This document shows positions 34,770 to 44,599 of a stretch of DNA of 64,000 nucleotides, one piece after another (positions within the stretch are counted from its first letter, which is position 1; every line of letters begins with the position of its first letter). The position numbers were made by a program, and so were the translations under genes. The stretch covers positions 8,144,366-8,208,365 of the forward strand of contig CAIIXF020000008.1 of NCBI GenBank assembly GCA_903813345.2, read 5' to 3'. The notes beneath the pieces were generated by a model. That model worked only from the letters and a program-made list of their open reading frames with translations, was not told the origin of the DNA and ran no database searches. The stretch comes from Owenia fusiformis (taxonomy: Eukaryota; Annelida; Polychaeta; Sabellida; Oweniidae).

Positions 34770-35275
34770 ATGCCAGGAAAAAGTAAAATCTACAAACTAT
34801 GGATGGATATTATTGAAATAATTGGTCCTTTAGACAAATGGCCATATGGTATGCGTAAGCGATTCTGGAACAAAAATCCAACGCATTGGGACAGTCATGA
34901 TTGCGACGTTTGTTTACGTTAATGGTTTGAATCCAGTTATAATTCAGGAGTGGAACCAGATCATAATTAAGGAAACAAAGAAGATACAGCACATCCAAGA
35001 CTTATTATTGAAATATTTCCCACAAAATAAATACAAGCTCTACTCATGGCACATACTGAATAATAGATATGAAAATATTGATGGGACGCAGAAATTTAGG
35101 CGTTAGGCAAGTATGGTACCATATTTTAGGTTAGAAAAACGTCATTAAAATAAGGTACATGACGTTAAGAATTATTTTTAACTTTAACATATTTCTTGTG
35201 TTATTTGCAGGTGATTTTTATGCTGTTTATGAGGCAAGACAAACACAACCTTTCATTTTGAGGACTGAACAATAA
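34770..35275 (+). pseudogene. Small two-exon gene of unknown family, frameshifted
   Basis: A 50-codon frame starts at ATG 34770 (MPGKSKIYKLWMDIIEIIGP .. KWPYGMRKRFWNKN) and stops at 34922. One base out of frame, from about 34909, a second frame runs FVYVNGLNPVIIQEW to a stop at 35106 (KYKLYSWHILNNRYENIDG). An AG acceptor with a pyrimidine tract at 35210 is followed by DFYAVYEARQTQPFILRTEQ and a TAA at 35275. Together these look like one protein of about 130 residues with a one-base insertion near 34905-34912. The donor for the last exon is unclear because TAG precedes GTATGG. I do not recognise the family. It lies in tandem about 560 bases upstream of the transposase-like gene, so it could be an accessory gene of the same element. 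Confidence 0.5.
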
Positions 35276-35792
35276 TACACTTTAATGGTTAATATTGGAC
35301 AGTTCAAATGTTAATTTGAAATCTAGGTTATGAATTATACGATTTATGAATTCAATTTTAAAGTACATGAATACATTTACAATAAATTAGGCTATTATTT
35401 GTCCAAGTTCAAATTTTATTGTACGTGTTAAAATTAAAATGGGTCAGTTTAAAATCCAAAGAGACTCCTATTGTTGCTAAAAATTAGTTTATCAAAAATA
35501 TTTAACCAATAAGCGCAAGTCAATGGGAGCCTGATTGCACTTTGCACACTTAGCATTAAAATAGGCCCCATACTTCTACACTTAATTAGGGTTCTGCAAT
35601 GTACCATGTAAATAAGTCCCATTTTGACATTGTAAGTTGCCTTAATTAACTGCCAATTAAGTAGCCACCAAACATGAAAAACACCAAAGTAAGTATTTAG
35701 GAACTACTGAAAATTAATTTTGAAATGCATTCATTGGCCATTTTATGAGTAAGTAATTTGAATAATTCACTCAAATTGGGCGGGAAATTTGG

Positions 35793-35836
35793 TATATATA
35801 TAAAGATTTTTCTTTGTCCTACCAGTTGGCCGAAAA
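35793..35836 (+). promoter_or_regulatory. TATA-type promoter and short leader of the transposase-like gene
   Basis: TATATATATAAA at 35793-35804 lies about 30 bases before an initiator-like TCCTACCAG and about 40 bases before the ATG at 35837. This gives a leader of about 15 bases. Confidence 0.6.
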
Positions 35837-36187
35837 ATGTCACGCAAGGCAGGACCTGTAGGGAACTTCCGTAATATTATCAAACCAGAGAATGATTTTG
35901 ATATCGTAACTATCAAAAATTTTTCAAATCCATGGACATTTCACAACTTGTTTATGTCAATGGATAAAATTCAAACCATTAATTGGATGCAAAACAATGG
36001 TTTGTTTGGGTTGCAACTACAATGCAACAAATGTGAAGGTAACCTCATTTTACGGAAAAGAGGTCAAGTTATCGATGGGTACAACTGGCGTTGCACTAAA
36101 AATTCTAACCATGAATTTTCGCTGAGAAAATTTACCTTCTTTGATAAGTCCCATTACCTCATACCTGATATCATGATCTTCATAAAG
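35837..36187 (+). CDS. Transposase-like gene exon 1: N-terminus and zinc ribbon
   Basis: Residues 1-117, starting MSRKAGPVGNFRNIIKPEND. CNKCEGNLILRKRG and WRCTKNSNHEFSLRKFTFF supply the C-x2-C and C-x5-H ligands typical of this family. Donor GTAAGT, phase 0. Confidence 0.85.
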
Positions 36188-39100
36188 GTAAGTAAAATTT
36201 CACTCAAATTAAAAAATGTGATTTTTAAAATATGACAAACTATTGGATAAATACAATTTACATTTCAATACGATAATATCTATATTCACTAGTATTCACT
36301 TACAATTAGATTTATATTGCTAAGTTCCATTACAACTTTTGAAAGTTCATTTTTGGCAACAATTTAGCAATAATAAAGATTTGGCGCCAAAAATATAAAA
36401 TTGGCGGCAAAAATATAAATTTGTCGCCAAAAATAATTATTTGGCGCCATAATAATAAGTTGGCGCCCTTTAATGATTTGGGCCTTCTGTCTACATACTT
36501 TGCTATTTCAACACTTATTATTTTTAAATTTACCAATCTATTCAATTACAAACAATATTTTTGAATAATTTTTGTCAAATTATTTTGTTTTAATTTATAG
36601 GCGTACTTAGATGGCAACTCTTTGTATCAGTGTTCTCTTATTGGAGGGATGGATTATTCAAAATGTGCGGTAGAATGGGCCAAAAAAATACGCAAAGTCT
36701 TCATGGAATATGTTGAACGTGAAGTGAAATGCATGACACTACAGGATACCGTAGAATTGGATGAATCACTATTTGGTAGGATATGTAAATATCACAAAGG
36801 AGACGCGAAAGGGTTGAAGTTGTGGATATTTGGGATGATCGAAAAGAACCCGCCAAAGAGGTAAATAAATGTTTCATCTCATTATGTTCCTCTTAAATGT
36901 ACAACTAATAAGGAATATATAAAAGGTGATACATTAATTATAAAATATTGTAATCCTTAAACGGTTAAAGGGGGACGTGAGTTTTTACCTGAAACTTTGT
37001 AGCTTTTCATTTGAATTTGACTTAAAGGCCCACTATGCTAATTTTTTAAATTTTTGGCAAAATAAATACCTGCTTTTGAACTTCATAGTATTTCCAATGG
37101 ATTAATAAATAATTTATGTTTCATTTCACACCAAAAACAGCTCTAACGGCCCACATCAAAGCTTACAATAAACTATCAAAAATATTTTTCATCTGTCAAG
37201 TTTTAAATATCAAGTTTATACCAAGTTCATTGAAACATGGCAGGGTTGTTTGTATTACATTTTACATTGATATTCACAGAAGTCTCGCCATGTTTCAATC
37301 AAAACTTATTCAAAACATGCAAAGTGCATGCACTTCTAATGAGCTCGGAACTTCAAATGCTATTTTCTACGGGAGTTATTTTTTTATTGTTTCAATATGA
37401 ATGCAAATCAAACTTTCTCTCATATTTAATTGAGTGTGTGAGTAACATGTTTCAATGATTATTTTATCATTTTTTATTCTGAAGGAAGCATAGAGGGGCT
37501 TTAAGTTTAAAAATATACTGTAAACCACTATTAAAATTTATTAAAAAATCATAAATACCCAAAATGTCACTTTGGCACCCCCCCCCCCCCCTTTAACCAT
37601 TGGTGTAATTCTCTATATTATACATTAAATTCATATTCTATAAAATATTAAGTCTTTCAAATAAATGTTTATAAACAGGATTATTTTAACAGTTTCAGGA
37701 ATAATAAAATAATCCTTTTATAGTGATATTGAATTCCTTATAAATACATGTAATATATTAAAAATATTATGCCTAAAAATATTTCATTTTTTAGAGAAAT
37801 CATGATGCCCGTTGGAAAAAGAGACGCAGCAACATTGGTCCCAATAATAGAAAAACACATCACCAAAGAAGCCAATGTATTCAGTGATAGCTGGAAAGCA
37901 TACTCCTCGCTGAATACGAGAGGATACAACCATTTTACTGTAATTAATTTTTTATTCATCACGTATTATAAAATTATAAGAAGATTACAATTAACCCATT
38001 TTAAATTAATGTGGTATTAAAAATAAAGTTTATAAAGAATTATAATCGTTGTGAGATATTATAAAAATTATTATAAATATTTTAATATGAGTAGTCTCTA
38101 TATGATTTTTTCTCAAGTGGGTGTAAAATTCTCATTTCAAGAATTAAAAATAAAATTGTTAAAAATATTAATATTTTTAATAATTTTTATAATTTTCAAG
38201 TGGGTGCAAATGGGTTTCAGGTGGGTGCAAGCCTTTTTTAAAAAATTCAGGTGGGTCCTGCCCCCACTTGCTTTAATACTGGGAGATCAATGAATATATA
38301 TTATAATATATAACTAATTTATAAATATTATTTATTTTTATAAGGTCGTCCACAAATACAACTTTAAAGTAACCTACAAAAATGAAGTCACAGGGGAACA
38401 AATGACCGTACACACTAACACTATGGAGGGTCGTTGGAAACACAATAAGGACCATTTTCGCAAGATTAACGGTTATTATTTTTATTAATTATTAAATATT
38501 ATAAATGTCAATATAACATTGAGGATGTATGTAGATTTTAAGTTAGATCTTTAAAAAATGTACCTAAATATTAATTATCCTTATTAGTAATATGATATAT
38601 TTCAGTAAATGTAGTAGCTTGAAATTAAGTTATTTATATTATATAAACACTGATTTAAGTACATAAAACTATATTATTTTCAGGTACAAACATACAGAAT
38701 TTTGAATCCCACCTTGCAGAAATAACATGGAGGAACCACATGCAGACGCTGAAAAGAAACAAGTAAGAATTCAGGATGTCTGAAAATATATTTAATAATA
38801 TAAGTTTCCGATAAATCGTTCCATCTTTTCATCCATCATAGAAAGCACAATATATTGGTACCTGTTACACTGCTGGGTTGAGTCTAACGAAGCATTTTTG
38901 TAACGAAGGTTAGCGAAAAAATTGTGTCCACACTGGCTTTATCCAACCCTAACGAAGCAATTATTTGGTGTTACACTGCACTTAAAATGCTTCGTTGCGC
39001 GTGCGCAGTACTCATCTGCCCCACCCACTTATTATGATTAATATTTTTATTCTTTTGATATAAACCATTGATCAAACTCAAAAATATAATTTTTAATGTT

Positions 39101-42100
39101 TATTTTAACAATTCAGCACAGAAAAAGACTAGTTCAAAATTCTCGGGAAAATAAAACCAGATGAATGTGATCATTCCGTACACATGTCCATACATTTTCC
39201 CCATCATTTCGATTTTTATATATTTCAGCTGTCAATACGATTACAAGTATTGTTTTCATTTTCTATCATTTCCTTTGAAAAACATATGGAATAAAAATAG
39301 GCCTATGTTAATTACTAGGAGGAATTGGATTTGGAGTTTATACAGAGGACTAGTCGTATAAAACGTTCAATTTCCAAATGGACTTCTCAGTTATATTTCA
39401 AATCGTGTAGCCATTACTAAAATATCTCGGTGTTCGGCTGGTGGTTTAACTACTATTTCATGATCAATTCATTTTAATATGAATATTACCCGTCTCGCCA
39501 ATATTCCATGCATATTTAAGTGAGTTTGACATAAATTAGAATGTTAATCCATCAGCCGTCCGTTGAATTCGAAAATGGCGCAAATTGGAAGAAACTTAAA
39601 TATCAGTTGTAAGCATCGTCTTACGACACATCAATAGTGTTTGGGGCTGGTTAAAAACATGCAGCCTCTCTGTGGTAAATATCTGTCGACAAGAAACAAT
39701 TTTGGCCGCAGGTTTTACTGTATTTGTATACGGAAGTTTTGAAACGTAATCAATTAAATATATTTAAACATGACGTACAAGTATTGCAATGGGGCGATAA
39801 TCAGTTGAATACGATATCTGAAGAGAGACATTTTCGAATCAATCAAATCGGCTAAATTCCCTGATGTGATTCACCGGGAAGCATTTGTATCAGTATCATG
39901 GTATTAGCACCTTTAGAATTACATTCAAGGTATAAATATTCGAGGCGCAAGAAAAAATTAATATTAAACATGTATGCCACAACTTTCTATTTAGTAACCA
40001 TATCTTATGTAATTTCAAAAGTTTACCCTTCCCCACTTGAGATGGAGTTTTCCCGGAAAGAGGGACATTTAAATATTCTAGGTTTATTCCCTTATAGATC
40101 AGATAAACGTTTCAAAAATACCGTATACATATACGGTAAAACCTGCGTTTTTTAGATTTAATACTTTTTGTCATATCAATGCGAGGAAAGGCAGGGAATC
40201 GAATGAAATGCCACGAAAGACGGTAAATCTCATTTGTACGTGGCGTTTAGGGCTTTAGTTAGCGTCAATCAGTGACGCAAATAGGTAATTATTTTAATCA
40301 AAACGTAGCATTATACTAATACGTACTTAAAAACATGTTCTTTCCTCGCGATTCCTCTCATTTAATACAAAATGATGAATGTGCTCTTTATTACGCGCAT
40401 GCGCAAACCGCCAACTAAGCATTTTCTAACGAAGCTACCTGTTACACAGGCCAAAAAAGCTTCGTTGGGACCTAACCTTCGTTGAATTTTCTACTCAATT
40501 GCTTCGTTATCAACTAAGCTTTTCTAACGAAGGCGGAGGTGTTACACAGGCCCAAAATTGCTTCGTTACGAAGCTTTTTGTCAAATTGCTTCGTAACGAA
40601 GCATTTCAACTGGCCTGTGTAACAGGGGTCATTGACTACATTGATGATGTCATAGGTTGTACATAATATAAATTATATACACTATCAAAATCGTTACGTA
40701 AATTTATTAGTTGCGATATTAAATTATTGATGTTCATATTGAAAATTAATATCCTATATTAAAAATACACAATATTAATAAATAAAGTGACATATCATAA
40801 TTTTTTTTAAGATATGAAGCATTCTTTGGCCTACTGAAAGATATCTATGGTCTGAAAAAGGAGCCAACCTATAGACAAACCACGCCGTTATACAACTACA
40901 GTGGATGTTGGGAGAAGGTTAAATTAATTTAAAAATTACAAAAACAGCAACTCCGCGGAGTAGCAATCCATAGTATTTCACTAATAAAATATTAATTATT
41001 TTAAAAATAATATAGCTCATTTTATATATTTAGCCGCCATATGTCAAATTCTTTCTTGAATAGAGGTATTAAATCCATAAGGAATATCCATATAACCTTT
41101 TTATTAAATACTTCAACTGGTATTTGAGTTATCACCTGGACAAATGTATGAAATAACAAACGGATGGACGTACGGACAGCTTCTCTATTTCCCCCTCAAA
41201 CTTTCTTCGGTTGTATAACTAATGTAATGTATTTATATTTTTTGCCATATTATATAATTTTTATTTAATTTCTATATTTTAGAATGATCTAAATGTTGCA
41301 GCTAATACAACAATTCACACATTAGCCGAGTTCATGGAAGATGATGGTACATCAGATGAAGGTTAAATATTTAAGTTTCATTTTGAAATAGGCTTCCATC
41401 CACCTGAAAATCCATTTGTACCCAATTGAAAATGATAATAAAAATCATGAAAAATTTTCGTATTTTGCACCCACTTGAGAAAAAAATATTGTGGAGAACA
41501 CTGAATTCTGTTAATATTCCCTTATTATTTTATATTAGGCATAATATTTTTTAATATTTTTATTTAGATGAAACTGTTTTGTATGATGTAGAACAATACG
41601 TAAAAAATGAAGTGTCTGATGCAGATGATTCAATTGTGAATGTGGAGGCCAAATCCGAGGTACTGAGTGATACTTTTCTGCCTGACTCCCAATCTCAAGT
41701 CTCCATGGATTATGATGATGGTTTGTAACTGGAAATTAAATATGTAACTTAAATAACATATGTAACACCTACAGTAGTTTTTTTAATATTTTATGTTCCA
41801 TAACATGATATTACAAGAAACCATGTTGCATTTTTACATAGTTATGTTTTTATGTCCACTCAGTTAAAACTAGATCCACATATAATTTACATTAAGAAGA
41901 TCATAATGTCAATTTTTATAAATACATAAAACTTTTATAATTTTATTTAATGGTAATCATTTAAAAACATTTAACAATAATACATTCTTGTGTATGTCTT
42001 ATTTTTATCTATGTATTTATAGATCAATATGAAGAAGAAATACAGGGTGATTACGAAGTACCCTTTGATGTGAAAACTCCTGAAGCAACCCATCATGGTG

Positions 42101-44454
42101 TAAGTGGGATTGTTGAAAGTTCTAGTCCTGCACAAGGAGAAATGGGCATTGTTGAAAGTTCTAGTCCCGCACAAGGAGAAATGTCAGTCATAGCATCTGG
42201 AAATAATGGTATATTTATATACAAATATTTTATACAATAAACAATCCACTTCAATTATATACCCTATAATAAATAGCCTTGCGAGGTGTATTCGAAAGTA
42301 GTAGCCCTGCTCTGAGGTCTATATTTCACATAATAGGACAATTTTCTGATAAACTGTGTAAGACATGAATTTAGTAGTATTTTTTTTAATTCTCCAAATT
42401 AAAACAGCTGCTAAATTAAGTACAATAACAGCATTGAAGAGCCTATTATTAGAAAATGTAATCATTTTACATTATAAAGGACCCATGGCCCTGTGCTCAC
42501 ACAGTGTAGAACCTTATGAGGAATGTATATAATTGGTCAAATTGAAGCAAGTTGAAAAAAACTTCTTTTTACTGGTTTTTGAAGTCAAATATCTCAAAAA
42601 TGGTATAAAAAATTGATGCTGAAATATATTGAGCAATATGTAGGGAATGCTTAAATCTAGTACATGTAATAATGTAATTCATTGCAAGAAATGACCAAGT
42701 ATAGGAACAAACCTGTCAATCACAAAACCTGCCATTGACTTTATACATGACAAAGTTCCCTGAAAATGACTAAGTCCTGCTTTTTGTCAAATTTTATGGA
42801 GTAAACAGCAAAAAATGTAATTCCCAGAGCTTTGAAATCTTCAGGGGACATATGTTGCACATACAGCAAGTAGTACCACTTATTTGAAAATTCTACTTCA
42901 ACAAAGTGTCTGATATTTACAGAAAATTCACTTTTTCACATCAAAATCGGCAATTTCTCTGAAACTGGGCGAACTTGGGAAATGGCGATGATGGGTCAAA
43001 TAGGCATTATGGATCATAAAATTAATGTGGTTACGACTCAATCCTAATAGCAGTTTTAATTTGTGCGGCCAATGTTGACGGACGGACGGACCAACGGCCC
43101 AACAGACGGACGCCTGTTCAATCCCATAGGCTCACTGTGTGAGCCAAAAAACTATTAAACTATTAATTTCCTACCTAGATGAAGATCGCCGTAAATTTCT
43201 AGCCAAGAAGGGCATCAGTTGTCCATCAGGATGGAATTTGCAAAAGAGTAATGTTCCAGGATTAGGCGTTGCATCTACTTCAACTCCAGCTCCACTGAAA
43301 AAGAAAGTTAAGGTTACAGGCATGACAGGTGATTATATTTTAAGATTGCAGGATATAGCATCAAATAAATATTTAATTTTTTAACTAGTATTCGAGTTAT
43401 CTTCCGGACGGAGGGACGGACAAACTGACTGACGGACGGAGGGCTTCACTATATCCCTACCTAACTTCCTTCGTTGGGATAATAAATTATGCTTTAGTCC
43501 TAGTGCACCTTGACTATTTTCTGCACATTTTACACTGATCTCCCCAGGATTAAAGCAAGTGGATGAAGCAACCAGTTGATATTCTAAAAACAGTATTGCA
43601 CCCACATGAGAATAAATTTACGCCCACTTCATAATTACAAAAATCATGAAAAATAGGCCTATTTTGAAACATTTGGTGTAAGCTTAAATTGTGATTTCAA
43701 TAATTTTGCACCAACTTGAACTGTGGAAAAAATCCTGGGGAAACCACCGTTACACCTAACTATCTCAAATATACCAAATTTAGGAGACATACATATGTTT
43801 CTATTTCTTAATATACTGTTGCAATATGCTCAATGAATTGCTTACATTTTAAAATTAAAGTATTTGCTAGCATAAAAATTATACTGTAGTCCTAGCGTAC
43901 TGTTTTGATGAACCGCTTGAAAAATAACATAGACATTTTTAAGCTGTTAAAACAAAAAATATAAAGAAGAACAAGCGTACATTACCTTTTATTTAAATCC
44001 TTGACACCTTCATGTAAAAATATATCCTAATATATGTGTCCTAACTGCATTTTAAACTAACAAATTCCAATAATTCAACAGAAAATTTGTCGATCCAACT
44101 CCATCTTGAAACTACAAGCAATATCGACCAAACCTCTAAAATCAAGTAATCTGATTGGTTGGCGCTATGAACTCTGGGAACTATTTATCTCAGGGGTTCA
44201 CAAATTATTCTTAGGGGCAAAGTTTGCGTATTAAATTACCGGGCAAACTAAATTAATTTAGCTCGTTTCATATTAATTACCGGGGAAAACCCGGGGAAAA
44301 CCAAATTCAATACTTTTTTATAGGTAACGTTATTATAATTGCAGATTCTTCCACCTCTGTCAAAGGGAGAAAAAGTGGCAGAAGAGTTAAGAAGACAACT
44401 AAGAGAGCTTCATTTCTATATAATTTCTCAGAATCCGATTCTGACTTTGTGTAG
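35837..44454 (+). CDS. Eleven-exon ISXO2/Merlin-type transposase-derived gene with acidic tail (581 aa, intact)
   Basis: Exons 35837-36187, 36601-36860, 37795-37939, 38345-38471, 38684-38762, 40812-40917, 41283-41361, 41568-41720, 42023-42208, 43179-43328 and 44345-44454 join with matching phases into 582 codons ending in TAG. A zinc-ribbon-like segment (C63, C66, C86, H92) precedes a DDE domain. D171 lies in VELDESLFGR, followed by KYHKG and LWIFG. D235 lies in FSDSWKAYSS. The third motif is HTNTMEGRWKHNKDHFRKI (N277, E280), then NFESHLAEITWRNH and YEAFFGLLKDIYG. These are IS1595/ISXO2-family hallmarks, called Merlin in animals. From about residue 357 an acidic, low-complexity tail contains two copies of GIVESSSPAQGEM. 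It ends with the basic, nuclear-localisation-like KGRKSGRRVKKTTKR. Ten introns with no stop or frameshift, and no terminal inverted repeats found around it, suggest a host-retained gene. An intact intron-rich transposon remains possible. Confidence 0.82.
36375..36470. repeat. Short tandem repeat of TTGGCGCCAAAAATA units
   Basis: Five imperfect units of about 20 bases containing the palindrome GGCGCC or its variants, within intron 1 of the transposase-like gene. Confidence 0.75.
36601..36860 (+). CDS. Transposase-like gene exon 2: first catalytic Asp
   Basis: Begins AYLDGNSLYQCSLIGGMDYS. Carries TVELDESLFGRICKYHKG and LWIFGMIEK. Donor GTAAAT, phase 2. Confidence 0.9.
37795..37939 (+). CDS. 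Transposase-like gene exon 3: second catalytic Asp
   Basis: PVGKRDAATLVPIIEKHI then VFSDSWKAYSSLNTRGYNHF, the typical 'D.w.aY..l...gy.H' block. Donor GTAATT, phase 0. Confidence 0.9.
38105..38270 (-). repeat. Intronic copy of the 'CACCCACTTGA' repeat
   Basis: TTTTTCTCAAGTGGGTGTAA, then CAAGTGGGTGCAAATGGGTT, then CAGGTGGGTGCAAGCC. This is the inverse orientation of copies at 41395-41500 and 43590-43745. Confidence 0.65.
38345..38471 (+). CDS. Transposase-like gene exon 4: third catalytic motif
   Basis: VVHKYNFKVTYKNEVTGEQM then TVHTNTMEGRWKHNKDHFRK. The H-T-N-x-x-E motif is characteristic. Donor GTTATT, phase 1. Confidence 0.9.
38684..38762 (+). CDS. Transposase-like gene exon 5
   Basis: TNIQNFESHLAEITWRNHMQ then TLKRN, the 'F..HL.Ef.WR' helix of the family. 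Donor GTAAGA, phase 2. The next intron holds a 1.77-kb transposon. Confidence 0.88.
38861..40626. mobile_element. 1.77-kb inverted-repeat transposon inside intron 5 of the transposase-like gene
   Basis: The ends CCTGTTACAC (38861-38870) and GTGTAACAGG (40617-40626) are perfect inverted repeats, with weaker pairing for about 30 more bases. Both subterminal regions are packed with AACGAAGC/GCTTCGTT motifs, some as full palindromes (CTTCGTTACGAAG). There is no transposase frame. A flanking target duplication is not evident, so the superfamily is open. Confidence 0.75.
40812..40917 (+). CDS. Transposase-like gene exon 6
   Basis: YEAFFGLLKDIYGLKKEPTY then RQTTPLYNYSGCWEK. It rejoins exon 5 in phase across the inserted element. 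Donor GTTAAA. Confidence 0.85.
41060..41222. repeat. Interspersed repeat copy (TTTGAGTTATCACCTGGACA family)
   Basis: CTGGTATTTGAGTTATCACC, then GGATGGACGTACGGACAGCT, then CTATTTCCCCCTCAAACTTT. It matches about 620-715 and 43383-43480. Confidence 0.65.
41283..41361 (+). CDS. Transposase-like gene exon 7
   Basis: NDLNVAANTTIHTLAEFMED then DGTSDE, start of the acidic tail. Phase 0 in, phase 1 out, donor GTTAAA. Confidence 0.75.
41395..41500 (+). repeat. Intronic copy of the 'CACCCACTTGA' repeat
   Basis: AAAAATCATGAAAAATTTTC then TTTTGCACCCACTTGAGAAA, shared with 43590-43745 and, inverted, 38105-38270. Confidence 0.65.
41568..41720 (+). CDS. Transposase-like gene exon 8 (symmetric 1-1)
   Basis: DETVLYDVEQYVKNEVSDAD through SQVSMDYDD, strongly acidic. 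153 bases, phase 1-1, acceptor TTTTTATTTAG. Confidence 0.75.
42023..42208 (+). CDS. Transposase-like gene exon 9 (symmetric 1-1, internal repeat)
   Basis: DQYEEEIQGDYEVPFDVKTP, then two adjacent copies of GIVESSSPAQGEM. The copies are nearly identical in DNA, so the duplication is recent. 186 bases, phase 1-1. Confidence 0.75.
42485..43145. repeat. Probable interspersed element in intron 9 of the transposase-like gene
   Basis: The left edge has CTGTGCTCACACAGTGTAG. The right edge has the palindrome GGCTCACTGTGTGAGCC (43127-43143) after GGACGGACGGACC and AACAGACGGACG. The edges are similar inverted sequences, and the interior of about 600 bases is non-coding. Confidence 0.5.
43179..43328 (+). 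CDS. Transposase-like gene exon 10 (symmetric 1-1)
   Basis: DEDRRKFLAKKGISCPSGWN then LGVASTSTPAPLKKKVKVTG. 150 bases, phase 1-1, donor GTGATT. Confidence 0.72.
43381..43480. repeat. Interspersed repeat copy (TTTGAGTTATCACCTGGACA family)
   Basis: CTAGTATTCGAGTTATCTTC, then GGACGGAGGGACGGACAAAC, then CACTATATCCCTACCTAACT. Same family as 620-715 and 41060-41222. Confidence 0.6.
43590..43745 (+). repeat. Intronic copy of the 'CACCCACTTGA' repeat
   Basis: TTGCACCCACATGAGAATAA, then AAAATCATGAAAAATAGGCC, then TTTGCACCAACTTGAACTGT. Confidence 0.6.
44345..44454 (+). CDS. Transposase-like gene exon 11 and stop
   Basis: DSSTSVKGRKSGRRVKKTTK through NFSESDSDFV and TAG at 44452. Basic cluster followed by an acidic end. 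Acceptor ATAATTGCAG. Confidence 0.78.
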
Positions 44455-44593
44455 TAGACTTTATGTAGGCTACAATCATTAGCCCACACATTCCTGATGT
44501 TGGACGTTAAAACATGAAATACTTTCACTATTCATTCAGAGACATATAAAACACTAAAATGTCCCTGATTACACATTGAAACATTAAAATAAC

Positions 44594-44599
44594 AATAAA
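44594..44599 (+). terminator. Polyadenylation signal AATAAA of the transposase-like gene
   Basis: First canonical AATAAA after the stop, about 140 bases downstream. Further AATAAA copies follow at about 44616 and 44626. Confidence 0.5.
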
